A DNA stretch of 64,000 bases from contig JBKBIP010000002.1 of assembly GCA_046297495.1 (NCBI GenBank), positions 186,001-250,000 on the forward strand, written 5' to 3'. Numbering within the stretch: the stretch's first letter is position 1; each line of letters starts with the position of its first letter. This DNA is from JBKBIP01 sp046297495. Its GTDB lineage: Bacteria > Planctomycetota > Planctomycetia > Gemmatales > Gemmataceae. The position numbers and the translations under genes were made by a program. The notes beneath the pieces are model-generated. The model ran no database searches, had not been told where the DNA came from, and worked only from the letters and a program-made list of their open reading frames with translations. Shown here piece by piece: positions 25,001-35,011 of this stretch.

Positions 25001-26521
25001 ATGGCTGAAAAAATCACGCCACGCGCCAAGGATTATTCGCAGTGGTATCTCGATATTGTCCATCACGCCGGCTTGGCGGAGAACTCGGACGTGCGCGGCT
25101 GCATGGTCATCAAGCCGCACGGCTACGCGCTGTGGGAGAAGATGCAACGCGGGCTAGATCGGTTGTTCAAGGACACGGGCCACGTCAACGCTTATTTCCC
25201 GCTCTTTATTCCCAAACGCTTTTTGGAGAAAGAGGCCGAGCACGTTGAGGGATTCGCCAAGGAATGCGCCGTCGTCACCCATCATCGCCTCATCGCCAAG
25301 CCGGACGGCAAGGGGCTGATGCCCGACCCGGCGGCGCGGCTAGGTGACGAGGACATGCTCATCATTCGGCCCACGTCGGAAACGATCATCTGGAACACCT
25401 ACAAGAACTGGATTCAGAGCTACCGCGATTTGCCGTTGCTGATCAACCAATGGGCCAACGTAGTGCGCTGGGAGATGCGCACCCGGCTGTTCCTGCGCAC
25501 CGCTGAGTTTCTCTGGCAAGAGGGGCACACCGCCCACGCCACACGGCAGGAGGCCGAGGAGGAGGCCCACCGCATGTTGGAAGTCTATCGCACCTTCGCC
25601 GAGGACTGGATGGCCATGCCGGTGTTGACGGGTCCCAAGAGTGAAGGCCAGAAATTCCCTGGGGCCGAATATACCCTGTGCATCGAGGCCATGATGCAGG
25701 ACAAAAAGGCGTTACAAGCGGGGACAAGCCACTTCCTGGGCCAGAACTTCGCCAAGGCGTTCGACGTGCAGTTTCAAAGTCAGGAAGGAAAATTGGAGTA
25801 CGCCTGGGCGACAAGCTGGGGCGTTTCCACTCGGCTCATCGGCGGCTTGTTGATGACTCATAGCGACGATCAAGGGTTGGTGCTGCCACCGCGCTTGGCT
25901 CCCATTCATGTTGCCATCGTGCCCATTGGCAAGAATCCCGACGAACGCTCCGCCACCATCGCCGCCGCCGAAAAGCTGGCCGCCGAGCTGCGCGATATGC
26001 CGCGTGATGATTTCTTTGGCTACGAGCCGTTGAGCGTGAAGGTCGATACCGACTTCAACAAGTCACCAGGATTTCGCTTCATCGAATACGAAGTGCGTGG
26101 CATTCCCGTTCGCGTCGAGCTGGGGCCGAAGGATTTGGCCAACCAGGCGTGCGTGCTAGCCCGCCGCGACCTGCCTGGCAAGGAGGCGAAACAAGCCGGC
26201 GTGCCGCTGGCGGAGGCCGCTCAACGGATTGTCACCATGTTGCGCTCGATGCAGCACGAATTGTTCGAGCGCGCCCGCCGTTTCCGCGATGATAATAGTC
26301 ATGAAGTCGATTCCTACGATGACTTCAAGAAAATGATCGAGGAACCCGGCGGCTTCCTGTGGGCGCACTGGGATGGCACCCGCGAGACGGAAAACCTCAT
26401 CGCCGCCGAGACGAAAGCGACGATTCGCTGCATCCCGTTTCAGCGGAAGCAAGAAACGGGTAAGTGCATCCGCACCGGCAAACCATCCGAGGGGCGCGTG
26501 GTGTTCGCCAAGGCATATTGA
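25001..26521 (+). CDS. proS: Prolyl-tRNA synthetase, archaeal/eukaryotic-like type
   Basis: Charges tRNA-Pro with proline. 506 residues; AGGAG precedes ATG 25001. Class II motifs are visible: RWEMRTRLFLRTAEFLWQEG (motif 2 region, about residues 155-174) and GVSTRLIGGLLMTHSDDQG (motif 3, about 270-288). The anticodon-binding domain begins near PPRLAPIHVAIVP. The compact form without an editing insert and the C-terminal domain ending FAKAY are typical of the short type. Copies of the palindromic element flank the gene on both sides. Confidence 0.95.
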   Translation: MAEKITPRAKDYSQWYLDIVHHAGLAENSDVRGCMVIKPHGYALWEKMQRGLDRLFKDTGHVNAYFPLFIPKRFLEKEAEHVEGFAKECAVVTHHRLIAKPDGKGLMPDPAARLGDEDMLIIRPTSETIIWNTYKNWIQSYRDLPLLINQWANVVRWEMRTRLFLRTAEFLWQEGHTAHATRQEAEEEAHRMLEVYRTFAEDWMAMPVLTGPKSEGQKFPGAEYTLCIEAMMQDKKALQAGTSHFLGQNFAKAFDVQFQSQEGKLEYAWATSWGVSTRLIGGLLMTHSDDQGLVLPPRLAPIHVAIVPIGKNPDERSATIAAAEKLAAELRDMPRDDFFGYEPLSVKVDTDFNKSPGFRFIEYEVRGIPVRVELGPKDLANQACVLARRDLPGKEAKQAGVPLAEAAQRIVTMLRSMQHELFERARRFRDDNSHEVDSYDDFKKMIEEPGGFLWAHWDGTRETENLIAAETKATIRCIPFQRKQETGKCIRTGKPSEGRVVFAKAY

Positions 26522-26546
26522 TTCAAATAAACAAATTTATTACCAC

Positions 26547-26596
26547 ATTCATCGTTTTTCACTGATCATTGGCGACGTGCGCGAAACGATGCATCC
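26547..26596. repeat. Palindromic element (copy 8)
   Basis: Left arm ATTCATCGTTTTTC (26547-26560), right arm CGCGAAACGATGCATCC (26580-26596). It fills most of the 87-base gap between the convergent proS and beta-oxidation genes. Confidence 0.75.
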
Positions 26597-26608
26597 CGTT
26601 GCTAATAC

Positions 26609-28756
26609 CTACTCTCCATAGAATCCTTTCCGCGCTGCCGCCAGTTGGCGCATCGGCTCCGTCGGTTGGAAGCGGGGGCCGAGAGACTCATAGCGACTGA
26701 GTTTCGCCAACACTTCGGCCAGACCCAATTGATCGGCCCAGCGCAGGATGCCGCCGCGCTGCGCGGGGAAGCCGATGCCAAGGATCAAGCCCATATCCAC
26801 GTCAGCGGGTTCGCGGACGATCTGCTCGGCGAGCACCCGGCTGGCTTCGACTAACATGGGGAGGAAGAGGCGGTCGGTGATCTCTTCAGCGGTGAAAGTG
26901 CGTTGTCCCGTCCGGCAACGTTTCAGGAATTCCTCCAGGGCCGGGTCGTCGCTGCCTCGGCTCCCCTTGGCATAGCTGTAAAAGCCTGCCCCGGATTTCT
27001 GCCCTAGACGCCCCGCCGCCACTAATTCATCGAGAATACGCGTCGTCTTGGCCCGATCCGCGAAGGCCGTGTTCACCACCCGCCCGGCGTACAAGGCGGT
27101 ATCGAGGCCCACGACATCATTGAGCGTGATCGGTCCCATCGGCATGCCAAAGTTAGTCGCGGCCTGGTCGATCTCACGCGGGTTGGCCCCTTCTTCCAAT
27201 AATACCAGAGATTCATTGATGTACGGAAATAAAATGCGATTGACGAGAAAGCCGGGACAATCGCGGACTACGATGGGGGTCTTGCCGATGCGCTTGGCCA
27301 GGGCGACCAGCGTGGCCACCGTCTCGTCGCTGGTCTTGTCGCCGCGAATGACCTCGACCAGCGGCATGCGATCCACCGGATTGAAGAAGTGCATGCCAGC
27401 GAAGTTTTCGGGCTTGGCCACGGCTTGGGCCATGCGCGTGATGGAGATGGTCGAAGTGTTGGACGCTAAAATGACATCAGGACGAAGGAGAGGCTGAAGC
27501 TGCCGGTATAAGCCGACCTTGGCTTCTTCATTTTCGATGATCGCTTCAATGACCACATCGCGGTCAGCCAGCGGCGGCAACAGCAGCGTGGTGTTGAGCC
27601 GACCTAAAGCAGCGATCAGCTCGGGCAGCGACATCCGTTTGCGCTCCACCCGGCCTTGCAGCACCTTCGTAATTGCCGCTATTCCCTTGTCAAGAGCTGG
27701 CTGCTGGCTATCCACCATCACGACTGGCACGCCGCGCTGGATGTGAGCGCCGGCGATGCCGGCCCCCATGATCCCCGCGCCGATGACGCCGACCCGCTGC
27801 ACGTCGCGCGGCTGGATGGACGCATCGGCGACGCCGGGGTCTTTCTGCAAGCGTTGATTCATGAAAAACACCGCGATGAGGTTGCGAGAAATGGGACTAC
27901 CCACCAAGGGGACGAATTGTTCCGTCTCGACTTGCAACCCCTCTTCGAGCGTCCGGTTGCAGCCTTGCTCGATGGCGTCCAAGGCGGCGATCGGGGCGGG
28001 TAGTTGTCCCTTGGTCTTGGACAGGACCAGCGCCCGTGCGACGGCGAACGTGAAGCTGGCTTGCTCCTCGGTCAAGCCGACCGGCTGCTGCTTGCGGCGG
28101 CGGAGATGGTACAGCGTCTCGGCGTTGTCTTGCGCCCAGTGGATTAGCCGCTCCGCCTCTTCATGGAGTCGTTCGCTGGGCACCGCGTCCCACACGATCC
28201 CCAGCTCGCGGGCGCGGTCGGCCTTGACGGTTTCGCCGGCGCAAATCAGCTCCGCCGCCTGGGACGGGCCGATGAGCCGGGTCAGGCGCTGCGTCCCTCC
28301 CCAGCCGGGAATGAGGCCGATTTTTACTTCGGGCAGGCCAATTTCGGTTTTGGGATGCGTGCTGGCCAGGCGAAAGTCAAACCCCAGGACCAATTCCAGC
28401 CCGCCGCCGACGCACGGCCCCTCGATGGCCGCCACGGTCGGATAGGGAAGCTGTTCGATGCCGGCGATCAGGTCGAGGCCCCGCCGCACCAATTGGCGCG
28501 AGGTGGCTTCATCTCGAACAGCGCTTCCCAGCTCGCGCAAGTCCGCCCCGGCGATGAACATGCCCGGCTTGCCGCTCCGCAGGATCAGACCACTTACATC
28601 ATCTCGACTTTGGAGATGGTTCAAAAGTTTTTCAAACTCCGCCAGCACGGCTTGATTGAGCGTATTGGCTCGGCTGCCCGGTTGATCGAAGGTGACAACG
28701 GCGATGTTATCCCGTACCTCCAACCGCAACGCATTCGCGGCAAATGATTCGGTCAT
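26609..28756 (-). CDS. Fatty-acid oxidation multienzyme: enoyl-CoA hydratase / 3-hydroxyacyl-CoA dehydrogenase
   Basis: 715 residues. ATG 28756 is preferred over the ATG nine bases earlier because AAGGAAGG abuts that one. The N-terminal crotonase domain has GGGLELVLGFDF with Glu about 121 and GLPEVKIGLIPGWGGTQR with Glu about 143 (the two catalytic Glu). The NAD-binding domain starts at VGVIGAGIMGAGIAG (about residue 320) and contains GMHFFNPVDRMPLVEVI with the catalytic His. The two C-terminal dehydrogenase folds are present (GFLVNRILFPYINE; LGIGFPAQRGG). It is the alpha subunit type of FadB/FadJ; no thiolase gene is adjacent. Confidence 0.92.
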   Translation of the reverse strand: MTESFAANALRLEVRDNIAVVTFDQPGSRANTLNQAVLAEFEKLLNHLQSRDDVSGLILRSGKPGMFIAGADLRELGSAVRDEATSRQLVRRGLDLIAGIEQLPYPTVAAIEGPCVGGGLELVLGFDFRLASTHPKTEIGLPEVKIGLIPGWGGTQRLTRLIGPSQAAELICAGETVKADRARELGIVWDAVPSERLHEEAERLIHWAQDNAETLYHLRRRKQQPVGLTEEQASFTFAVARALVLSKTKGQLPAPIAALDAIEQGCNRTLEEGLQVETEQFVPLVGSPISRNLIAVFFMNQRLQKDPGVADASIQPRDVQRVGVIGAGIMGAGIAGAHIQRGVPVVMVDSQQPALDKGIAAITKVLQGRVERKRMSLPELIAALGRLNTTLLLPPLADRDVVIEAIIENEEAKVGLYRQLQPLLRPDVILASNTSTISITRMAQAVAKPENFAGMHFFNPVDRMPLVEVIRGDKTSDETVATLVALAKRIGKTPIVVRDCPGFLVNRILFPYINESLVLLEEGANPREIDQAATNFGMPMGPITLNDVVGLDTALYAGRVVNTAFADRAKTTRILDELVAAGRLGQKSGAGFYSYAKGSRGSDDPALEEFLKRCRTGQRTFTAEEITDRLFLPMLVEASRVLAEQIVREPADVDMGLILGIGFPAQRGGILRWADQLGLAEVLAKLSRYESLGPRFQPTEPMRQLAAARKGFYGE

Positions 28757-28924
28757 GACACGCATCCTTCCTTTGCTAATGTTCCCAGCGGCCCGCGTTC
28801 ATCATAGCCGACGCCCACCGAATGGGTAGCCAGGTGCGCATTTCTCGTTGGTCCTAGACAGCAGCCCGCAAACGAGCCATCGGAATCCAAACGCCGCTAT
28901 CCGCCCCTCCTGCCAATCTCTCCC

Positions 28925-30205
28925 CTACTCCAAGTTCTCGTGAAATCGGATCGGAATGGCCAGCGTGGCAACCGTCGAGAGGGCAGCGATGACGGTTAAA
29001 TAGAGAGCAGGTGCTAATTTGGTGCCCGTCTCGGCGATGAGCCAAGTGGCGACCACCGGCGCCGTGCCGCCGAAGAGGGCCTGGCCCGCGTTATAGCCGA
29101 TGGCAATGCCGGTATAGCGCGTTCGGGTGGGAAACATCTCGACGAAGGCGGCGGCCATCGGGCCATTGACGGCGGCCATCAGCACGGCGAAAATAGCCTG
29201 CCCCGCCAGCGCGGCCAACAGCGTTCCGTGTTCGAGCAGCACGAAGACCGGATAGGTCAGCAACATATAGCCGAGCGCGCCGGCCAGGATCACCGGCGGA
29301 CGCCCGATGCGGTCGGAAAGATGTCCAAACCACGGCATCAAGAGCAAGCCGATAGCCAAGGTCACGGTATTGACAGCCAAGGCGTCGGGCAGCGCTGGCG
29401 TGTTGATGTCCGCCAGGAACGTCGGCATCCAGACGAACGGCATGTAAAAGCCCACTGCCACCAGCAGCGTCAAACCGAATGTCGTCGCAATGGCCTTGGA
29501 CCCGTGGCGAACCGCTTCCCGTATCGGCAAGCGTGCGACAGCCCCCCCTTCCGTCACTTCCACGAAATGCGGCGACTCCTCGACGCCACGCCGCAGCCAC
29601 CAGCCGACCACGCCGACCAGGATGCCCGCCAGGAACGGCACGCGCCAACCCCAGGAATCGAGCTGCTCGGTGGGCAAGATCAGCGTCATCAAAGTGGCGA
29701 CCGCGGACCCCAACAGAATGCCCCCGCCGGCGCTGGTGTTGCAAAAGCTGCCGATGAAACCCCGCCGAGAGGGGGGGGCATGTTCACCCAAAAAGGCAAT
29801 GGAGCCAATGTACTCTCCCCCCACGCTTAACCCTTGCAGCACTCGGATCACGGTCAACAGGACCGGGGCCGCTGCGCCGATCAGGGCATACGGTGGCAGC
29901 AGTCCCGTCAAGGCGGTGGGAATGGCCATCAGGGCGACGGATAACTCCAGGGCACGCTTGCGGCCCACGCGGTCGCCGATGTGCCCGAAGATGATCCCGC
30001 CGATGGGCCGCATCAGGTAGCCCACGGCGAAGATGGCGAACACTTGCAGCAGCGACGCTAGCCGACTTTCCGCCGGGAAATAGAGGTCGCTGATCGTGTG
30101 GGCGAAATAGCCAAACAGCGCGAAATCGTACCATTCCAGAATGTTGCCGATGACGCCAGCAAAAACGATCCGGCGTTTGTGGGCATCCAGTGGCGCGGAT
30201 TCCAT
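28925..30205 (-). CDS. MFS transporter of the metabolite:H+ symporter (ProP/ShiA-like) group
   Basis: 426 residues and about 12 membrane segments. ATG 30205 follows AAGGGA. Family signatures: GNILEWYDFALFGYF (helix 1), GHIGDRVGRKRAL (cytoplasmic loop 2-3) and GLSVGGEYIGSIAFLGEHAP (helix 4-5 region), all typical of the MHS group that imports compatible solutes, dicarboxylates or other metabolites with H+. The substrate is not shown by sequence. It is separated from the upstream WD40 gene by a strong terminator, so it has its own promoter. Confidence 0.88.
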   Translation of the reverse strand: MESAPLDAHKRRIVFAGVIGNILEWYDFALFGYFAHTISDLYFPAESRLASLLQVFAIFAVGYLMRPIGGIIFGHIGDRVGRKRALELSVALMAIPTALTGLLPPYALIGAAAPVLLTVIRVLQGLSVGGEYIGSIAFLGEHAPPSRRGFIGSFCNTSAGGGILLGSAVATLMTLILPTEQLDSWGWRVPFLAGILVGVVGWWLRRGVEESPHFVEVTEGGAVARLPIREAVRHGSKAIATTFGLTLLVAVGFYMPFVWMPTFLADINTPALPDALAVNTVTLAIGLLLMPWFGHLSDRIGRPPVILAGALGYMLLTYPVFVLLEHGTLLAALAGQAIFAVLMAAVNGPMAAAFVEMFPTRTRYTGIAIGYNAGQALFGGTAPVVATWLIAETGTKLAPALYLTVIAALSTVATLAIPIRFHENLE

Positions 30206-30266
30206 CGTACTCCCTTGCAATTCGCATCGAGGGGGGAGAATTTTTGTAATTGTAGGTCATCATACG

Positions 30267-30308
30267 AAAAAAAAACCGCGACCTCGCGGCAAAAACGAAG
30301 TCGCGGTT
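30267..30308 (-). terminator. Rho-independent terminator of the WD40 gene
   Basis: On the minus strand AACCGCGAC pairs perfectly with GTCGCGGTT (plus-strand 30300-30308 and 30074-style partner at 30274-30282), followed by a run of nine T (30275 down to 30267). It lies 34 bases after the stop codon of the WD40 gene. Confidence 0.85.
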
Positions 30309-30341
30309 GCTCAACCATGACATAAAGCGAGCTGATGGAAA

Positions 30342-31505
30342 TTATCCCTCGAACTTCCACACCGCCACGGCGCCGGCGATGTCGGCGGCGGCGAGCCATT
30401 GATGATCGGGGGACAAGGCCAAGGCATGCAGCCAATCCTTGAATTGGCCACCGCGTGGCTGCCCTGCTTGCCCCACTTCCTTACCGTCGGCCACCTGGCA
30501 GATGCGCACCGTGGTATCGCGGCCCGTGGAGAGGACATACTTGCCATCAGCGGAGAAAACCACGTCGGTGACGCCATACCGATGACCGGAAACCTCGCGG
30601 AGCACCTTGCCACTAGCGACATCAACGAGCAGCACCTTGCCGGTGTCGGTTTCGCCGCCTTGGCCCAGGGCCAACAGCTTGCCATCGGGGGAGAAATCGG
30701 CGGCGATTAGCCCCCCCTTGACGAACTTGCCCCAGGCTTGGGCGTAGCCATAGGAATTGTCTCGGACTTTGACATTGGGAAGCCAAACTTGGAGCAAGTC
30801 GAGCTTCTCCGCTCCGCTGTCCACGTTCCACAACCGGGCTTGCGGCGGCGGGCGGTCGAAGTCGCCGCGGCGATGGCAGTATTCGCTGACGAAGGCCAGC
30901 TTGCCGTCGGGAGACAAGGCCGCCGCCGTGACCCAGGCGATTTTCGAGCAAGTCCAACGGGAAACTTCCTTCAACGACGCCAGGTCCCACACGATCACCA
31001 AGCCGCTGTCATCGCCGCTAATCAATCGCTTTTGGTCGCGGCTCATGCCCAAACCATTGACCCAATCCTGATGCCCCGCCAGTACCTGACATGCGGTTTG
31101 CACGGCAACTGGTACGCCGGGTTGCGTCAGGACATCCTTCTTGCCACGCTTGGCTTCGCGCTCGCGCGTCTGACTATCGAGGATCACCTCAGCGGTGCTG
31201 GACGGCGCGGCCGTCAGGTCCCAGATGCGCACCGTATGATCCAGGCTCGATGACGCCAACGTCTTGCCATCCGCCGTGGCGACCAGGCGCGTGATGCCGT
31301 TGGTATGACCATCCAGGCGCCGCACTGGCGGCGGCAGCTCCTTGGATGGACTTTCCGGCAGCTCCCAGACAAAGATTTGTCCCGCCTGGTTGCCGGCGGC
31401 CACGCGCCGATTGCCCAGAAAGGCCACCGAGGTCGGCCAAATGCCAGCCCCTTCAAACGGCAGCTCCCACATCAATGTCGCCTTACCCGGTCGCAGCTCG
31501 GCCAT
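30342..31505 (-). CDS. WD40-repeat protein
   Basis: 387 residues; GAGGA precedes ATG 31505. Seven WD-type repeats can be read (e.g. VAAGNQAGQIFVWEL, LASSSLDHTVRIWDL, LISGDDSGLVIVWDL, VLSTGRDTTVRICQV, LAAADIAGAVAVWKF), forming one seven-bladed propeller. An insertion of about 40 residues lies between repeats 2 and 3. No signal peptide. It lies downstream of the DUF1549/DUF1553 and DUF1501 genes on the same strand; in planctomycetes these families often cluster with WD40 genes, so a shared role is possible but unproven. Confidence 0.8.
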   Translation of the reverse strand: MAELRPGKATLMWELPFEGAGIWPTSVAFLGNRRVAAGNQAGQIFVWELPESPSKELPPPVRRLDGHTNGITRLVATADGKTLASSSLDHTVRIWDLTAAPSSTAEVILDSQTREREAKRGKKDVLTQPGVPVAVQTACQVLAGHQDWVNGLGMSRDQKRLISGDDSGLVIVWDLASLKEVSRWTCSKIAWVTAAALSPDGKLAFVSEYCHRRGDFDRPPPQARLWNVDSGAEKLDLLQVWLPNVKVRDNSYGYAQAWGKFVKGGLIAADFSPDGKLLALGQGGETDTGKVLLVDVASGKVLREVSGHRYGVTDVVFSADGKYVLSTGRDTTVRICQVADGKEVGQAGQPRGGQFKDWLHALALSPDHQWLAAADIAGAVAVWKFEG

Positions 31506-31524
31506 GATCGGTCCTCATCGCGAA

Positions 31525-31577
31525 GGATGTATCGTCTCGCGTGAATCCAGGAATGTGCTTCGTGAAACGACAAATCC
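31525..31577. repeat. Palindromic element (copy 9), partly degenerate
   Basis: Left arm GGATGTATCGTCTCGCG (31525-31541), right arm CGTGAAACGACAAATCC (31561-31577). It lies upstream of the WD40 gene, about 20 bases from its start codon. Confidence 0.7.
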
Positions 31578-31722
31578 AATGAATAAACGAATGGATTTCA
31601 TTCACAAGGAAAAAGAATCAAATAGGTCGCGCCGAGGCCCAGTCCCCCCATGAAGCCGGACCCGGCGGACCTTATGATCGATGTTCCGGTCTCCACGAGA
31701 CCGGCTTGGGTGCATCCAAGGC

Positions 31723-32997
31723 TTACGCCAGCAAGTCTTGCACCACGTTGGAGCCGAAGGGGGCCACGGGAATCGGGCGCAAGCCTTGGTAATGTTCCTT
31801 CTTGGGATTGATGCCCAGGCTTTGGTAGATGGTGGCGAAGAAATCCCCTTCCGTCACCAGGCCGTCCTTAATGTCGCGGCCGTCGGCATCGGTTTCGCCA
31901 TACACCACACCCCCCTTGATGCCGCCGCCGGTCAAGGCCGTGCTCCAGGCGCGGACGTAGTGATCGCGCCCAGCCCGGTTGTTGATGTTCGGTGTTCGAC
32001 CAATCTCTCCCATCCAGACGATGAGAGTATTTTGCAACAAGCCGCGCTGTTCCAAATCGACGATCAGCCCCGCCCACGCTTGATCCATCGGCGGCACCAA
32101 CCCTTTGTGGCCGGTGAAATTGTCACTGTGCGTGTCATAACCGCTCTGACCGACTTCGACGAACGGCACCCCCGCTTCCACCAGCCGGCGCGCCAGCAAA
32201 CAGCTTCGGCCAATGTTGCTCTCGCCGTATAGATTGCAGTACTTGTCCCATTCCTTGTCGATGTTGAATACTTCACGGGTCTTTTGCAGGCGGCGAGCAC
32301 TTTCGTAGGCTTCCTGGTGCATTCGGTTGGTTTCGACGGGGTGCAGCTGGCCGTAGTGCTCGTCCAGGAAAGCGCGCAGCTCGTTGCGGCGGGCTTCCTT
32401 GGCCGGGTCCAGGTTCGAGAACGAGAACGGCGGCAAGCGCCCATCCTGTCCCAAATGGAACGGCTGATATTGCGGGCCGAGGAAGCCGGAACCCGCGTTG
32501 CCGTTGGATGAAACCTTGACGAAGGTGGGCAAGTCGGTCCCTTCTTGACCGTGATACTTGGCCACGATGGCGCCGATCTCCGGGTAACGGACGTTGGCGG
32601 TCGGTCGATAGCCGGTGTGCATCAGGTAGATGCCGCCGGGATGATCCACCTCGGAGGTGCGCATCGAACGGATGACGGCGATCTTGTCCATCTGCTCGGC
32701 GATCCTCGGCATCAGCTCGCAGATGTGAACGCCGGGGAGCTTGGTGGCGATGGGACGGAACGGTCCCCCCGTGGGCCGCCCTGGTTTCATGTCGAAGGTC
32801 TCGAACTGGCTGCAACCGCCGTTGAGCCAGATCAGAATGCAATGCTTCTGGTCCTTGGCGACCTGGGCGGCGTGCGCGGTGTTGGAGAACAACCCGCCCC
32901 AGTTGAGAAACACGCCGCCAGCAGTCGTGGCCAGCGTCCCTTTCAGAAACGCCCGCCGGCTCAGATGCTCATTACGCGGACACAGGGTATTTTTCAT
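31723..32997 (-). CDS. DUF1501 family protein (exported, sulfatase-like fold)
   Basis: 424 residues. ATG 32997 follows AAGGA; the longer frame to 33099 lacks a ribosome site. N-terminal SRRAFLKGTLATTAGG is a Tat-type signal. The body matches DUF1501: HCILIWLNGGCSQFETFDMK, PGVHICELMPRIAEQMDKIA, VDHPGGIYLMHTGY, and FVEVGQSGYDTHSDNF near the middle. The family belongs to the alkaline-phosphatase/sulfatase fold but its reaction is unknown. It lies 80 bases downstream of the DUF1549/DUF1553 gene; this pair is a planctomycete hallmark and is thought to act on complex substrates at the cell surface. Confidence 0.9.
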   Translation of the reverse strand: MKNTLCPRNEHLSRRAFLKGTLATTAGGVFLNWGGLFSNTAHAAQVAKDQKHCILIWLNGGCSQFETFDMKPGRPTGGPFRPIATKLPGVHICELMPRIAEQMDKIAVIRSMRTSEVDHPGGIYLMHTGYRPTANVRYPEIGAIVAKYHGQEGTDLPTFVKVSSNGNAGSGFLGPQYQPFHLGQDGRLPPFSFSNLDPAKEARRNELRAFLDEHYGQLHPVETNRMHQEAYESARRLQKTREVFNIDKEWDKYCNLYGESNIGRSCLLARRLVEAGVPFVEVGQSGYDTHSDNFTGHKGLVPPMDQAWAGLIVDLEQRGLLQNTLIVWMGEIGRTPNINNRAGRDHYVRAWSTALTGGGIKGGVVYGETDADGRDIKDGLVTEGDFFATIYQSLGINPKKEHYQGLRPIPVAPFGSNVVQDLLA

Positions 32998-33076
32998 GGT
33001 GACATCCTTAAGCAAATATCCAAGTATCCAAACCGGTCCCGGGGGGGCTGGTCGCCGCGCGACCGGCTTGGATGGG

Positions 33077-34717
33077 TTAATGATTAAACCGAAATTCACT
33101 ACACGTCATCAGTGCCCAGATGGCCTCGGAGACGCGGCCGGGTTGGTCGTCGCTGGTGTCGAGGAAGGCGACGAACTTGGCGCGCTCCTGTGGGCGCGGC
33201 GGGCGGTTGAGAACGGACAGAAACAGACGTTCCACACGCTGGTCCCACGGGGCGTCGGTGCTCATCAAAGCGTTATGGAGTCCCCCCTTGTTGGGCGTGA
33301 TCAGTTGACCGACTTGGCCGTTGTTCAGGAACAGGTGTTCGTGCAAGCCCCCTTGGAAGTCGCCAACGCCATTGTTGGGCGTACCGAAGAAACGGATCAT
33401 ATAGCCCCAGGTAATACCATGGAAACGATCCTCCGGGATTTTTTGTCCGGCTTGCTTCAAGGCATCCTCATAGCCAGTGGCCACGCGCCAGGATTCGAGC
33501 AGTTCCTCCGCTGACAAGGGCCGGACGCGGGCACGCTCGAACCAGCGCGGCAGGGCGTCGGTGGTGTCGGAGCCGGTCGCCGCCAGCTGATACGTCTGGC
33601 TGTTGCACAACTCGCGGATGAACCATTTCAGATCGAACTGGTGTTCGATCATGGCTTGGGTGAGGATCTCCAGCAACACCGGGTGGGTAGGCCGGTTGGT
33701 GTCACTTAGATTATCAACCGGATGGGCCAAGCCGCGCCCCATGAACTGGCCCCACACGCGATTGGCGACCGCCTTGGCGAAGTAGGGATTAGTCGGCGAC
33801 GTGATCCATTCGGCCAGTTTGTCCTTGCGCGAGAAGCTGGGCTTGGAAGGCATCTTGCCGTCGGGCAAGCGGGCCTCTGACATGGTCTTGGGGGTTGGCT
33901 CTTGCAGCTCATCGCCGTGCAGAAACTTAGGCTTGATCGGCTCCCCTTTCTTGCCAGGGGTCTGATCGGTGGCGGGACCACTGAACAGCACATCCCCGGT
34001 TTCCTTCTCACCGATGGCGATCTTGTTAAGCTGACCAGCCTTACCGACGTTTACGGTCTGCAACCGCGCCAGGAACGCGGCCATGCCGTAGAAATCGCGC
34101 TGCTTCCATTCATCAAACGGATGATCGTGACAACGGGCGCATTGCAGCTGCACGCCCAAGAACGTTTGTGTGATGGCCTCGGTGGCGTCCTCGGGCCGGC
34201 GGTCATACTGTACCAGGTACATCGGCGCGCCGTGATCGACCGTGTTCCCTTCCGCTTGGAATAGGGCGCGCACCCAGACATCATAGGCGACATTCTCGTT
34301 GAACTGCTTTTGCAGCCAGGCATGAAATCCGGCGCGGTTGCTGGCCTCATTGCCAGGTGGATTCCGACCAAAGAGAACCATGTCCCACACGTCGGCCTGA
34401 TGGAGACCGAAGCGCGGATCAGCCAGCAGTTGATCGATCAACTTGGTTCGCTTGTTGGGGTCTTGGTCATCCAGAAAACGCTTGGTTTCCTCATAATTGG
34501 GGATAATGCCGACAAGATCGAGATAAACCCGGCGCAAAAACGTCGCGTCATCGGCCAAAGGGGCCGGCGCGACTTGGTGTTGCTGCCAGACGGCGCGAAT
34601 CTCGGCGTCGATGCGTTGCCGCAACAACGGATCGGCGGCCAAGGCCGGCGCGCTCGCCAACCCCGCCACGAGGCCGAGACAGCCCCACACTCCGAGAATC
34701 CATCGATGATCAACCAT
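33077..34717 (-). CDS. DUF1549 and DUF1553 domain protein, exported
   Basis: 546 residues. ATG 34717 follows AGGAGA and starts a signal peptide (WILGVWGCLGLVAGLASAPA). DUF1549 covers about residues 40-260: DATFLRRVYLDLVGIIPNYE, DQLLADPRFG, and CARCHDHPFDEWKQRDFYG with its CxxCH motif. The CxxCH in this family is not proven to bind haem. DUF1553 covers about residues 310-546: KDKLAEWITSPTNPYFAKAV, NRVWGQFMGRG, LNRPPRPQERAKF. It is coupled with the DUF1501 gene downstream. Confidence 0.92.
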   Translation of the reverse strand: MVDHRWILGVWGCLGLVAGLASAPALAADPLLRQRIDAEIRAVWQQHQVAPAPLADDATFLRRVYLDLVGIIPNYEETKRFLDDQDPNKRTKLIDQLLADPRFGLHQADVWDMVLFGRNPPGNEASNRAGFHAWLQKQFNENVAYDVWVRALFQAEGNTVDHGAPMYLVQYDRRPEDATEAITQTFLGVQLQCARCHDHPFDEWKQRDFYGMAAFLARLQTVNVGKAGQLNKIAIGEKETGDVLFSGPATDQTPGKKGEPIKPKFLHGDELQEPTPKTMSEARLPDGKMPSKPSFSRKDKLAEWITSPTNPYFAKAVANRVWGQFMGRGLAHPVDNLSDTNRPTHPVLLEILTQAMIEHQFDLKWFIRELCNSQTYQLAATGSDTTDALPRWFERARVRPLSAEELLESWRVATGYEDALKQAGQKIPEDRFHGITWGYMIRFFGTPNNGVGDFQGGLHEHLFLNNGQVGQLITPNKGGLHNALMSTDAPWDQRVERLFLSVLNRPPRPQERAKFVAFLDTSDDQPGRVSEAIWALMTCSEFRFNH

Positions 34718-35011
34718 ATCTATGTCTCCTGAGAGATTACCAAACAGCGGCGCGGGCGACATTCAATTGGCACATCTTGCCAGGTGGGTTGGTGGTAGGC
34801 GGGAAGGTTCGGGCACGACCTTAACGAATGATTTTATTTAACCGTCTGGCCGCGCCATCCGCAACTGAATCCACCGATTGGCAACGGGATTGTCTATGTG
34901 TGAAAAGAACCAACCATTCGCCGGTGACATGAAGAGTCAACCAATAAGAGCTGACAATGAATATCCATCGAAGTGCGATGACAGCAAAGAGTCTGTGCCC
35001 GGTGAGGAATC
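34718..35011. other. 294-base gap between the DUF1549 and kinase genes
   Basis: Both flanking genes are on the minus strand. No gene or clear repeat is seen, apart from likely promoter sequence for the DUF1549/DUF1501/WD40 unit. Confidence 0.4.
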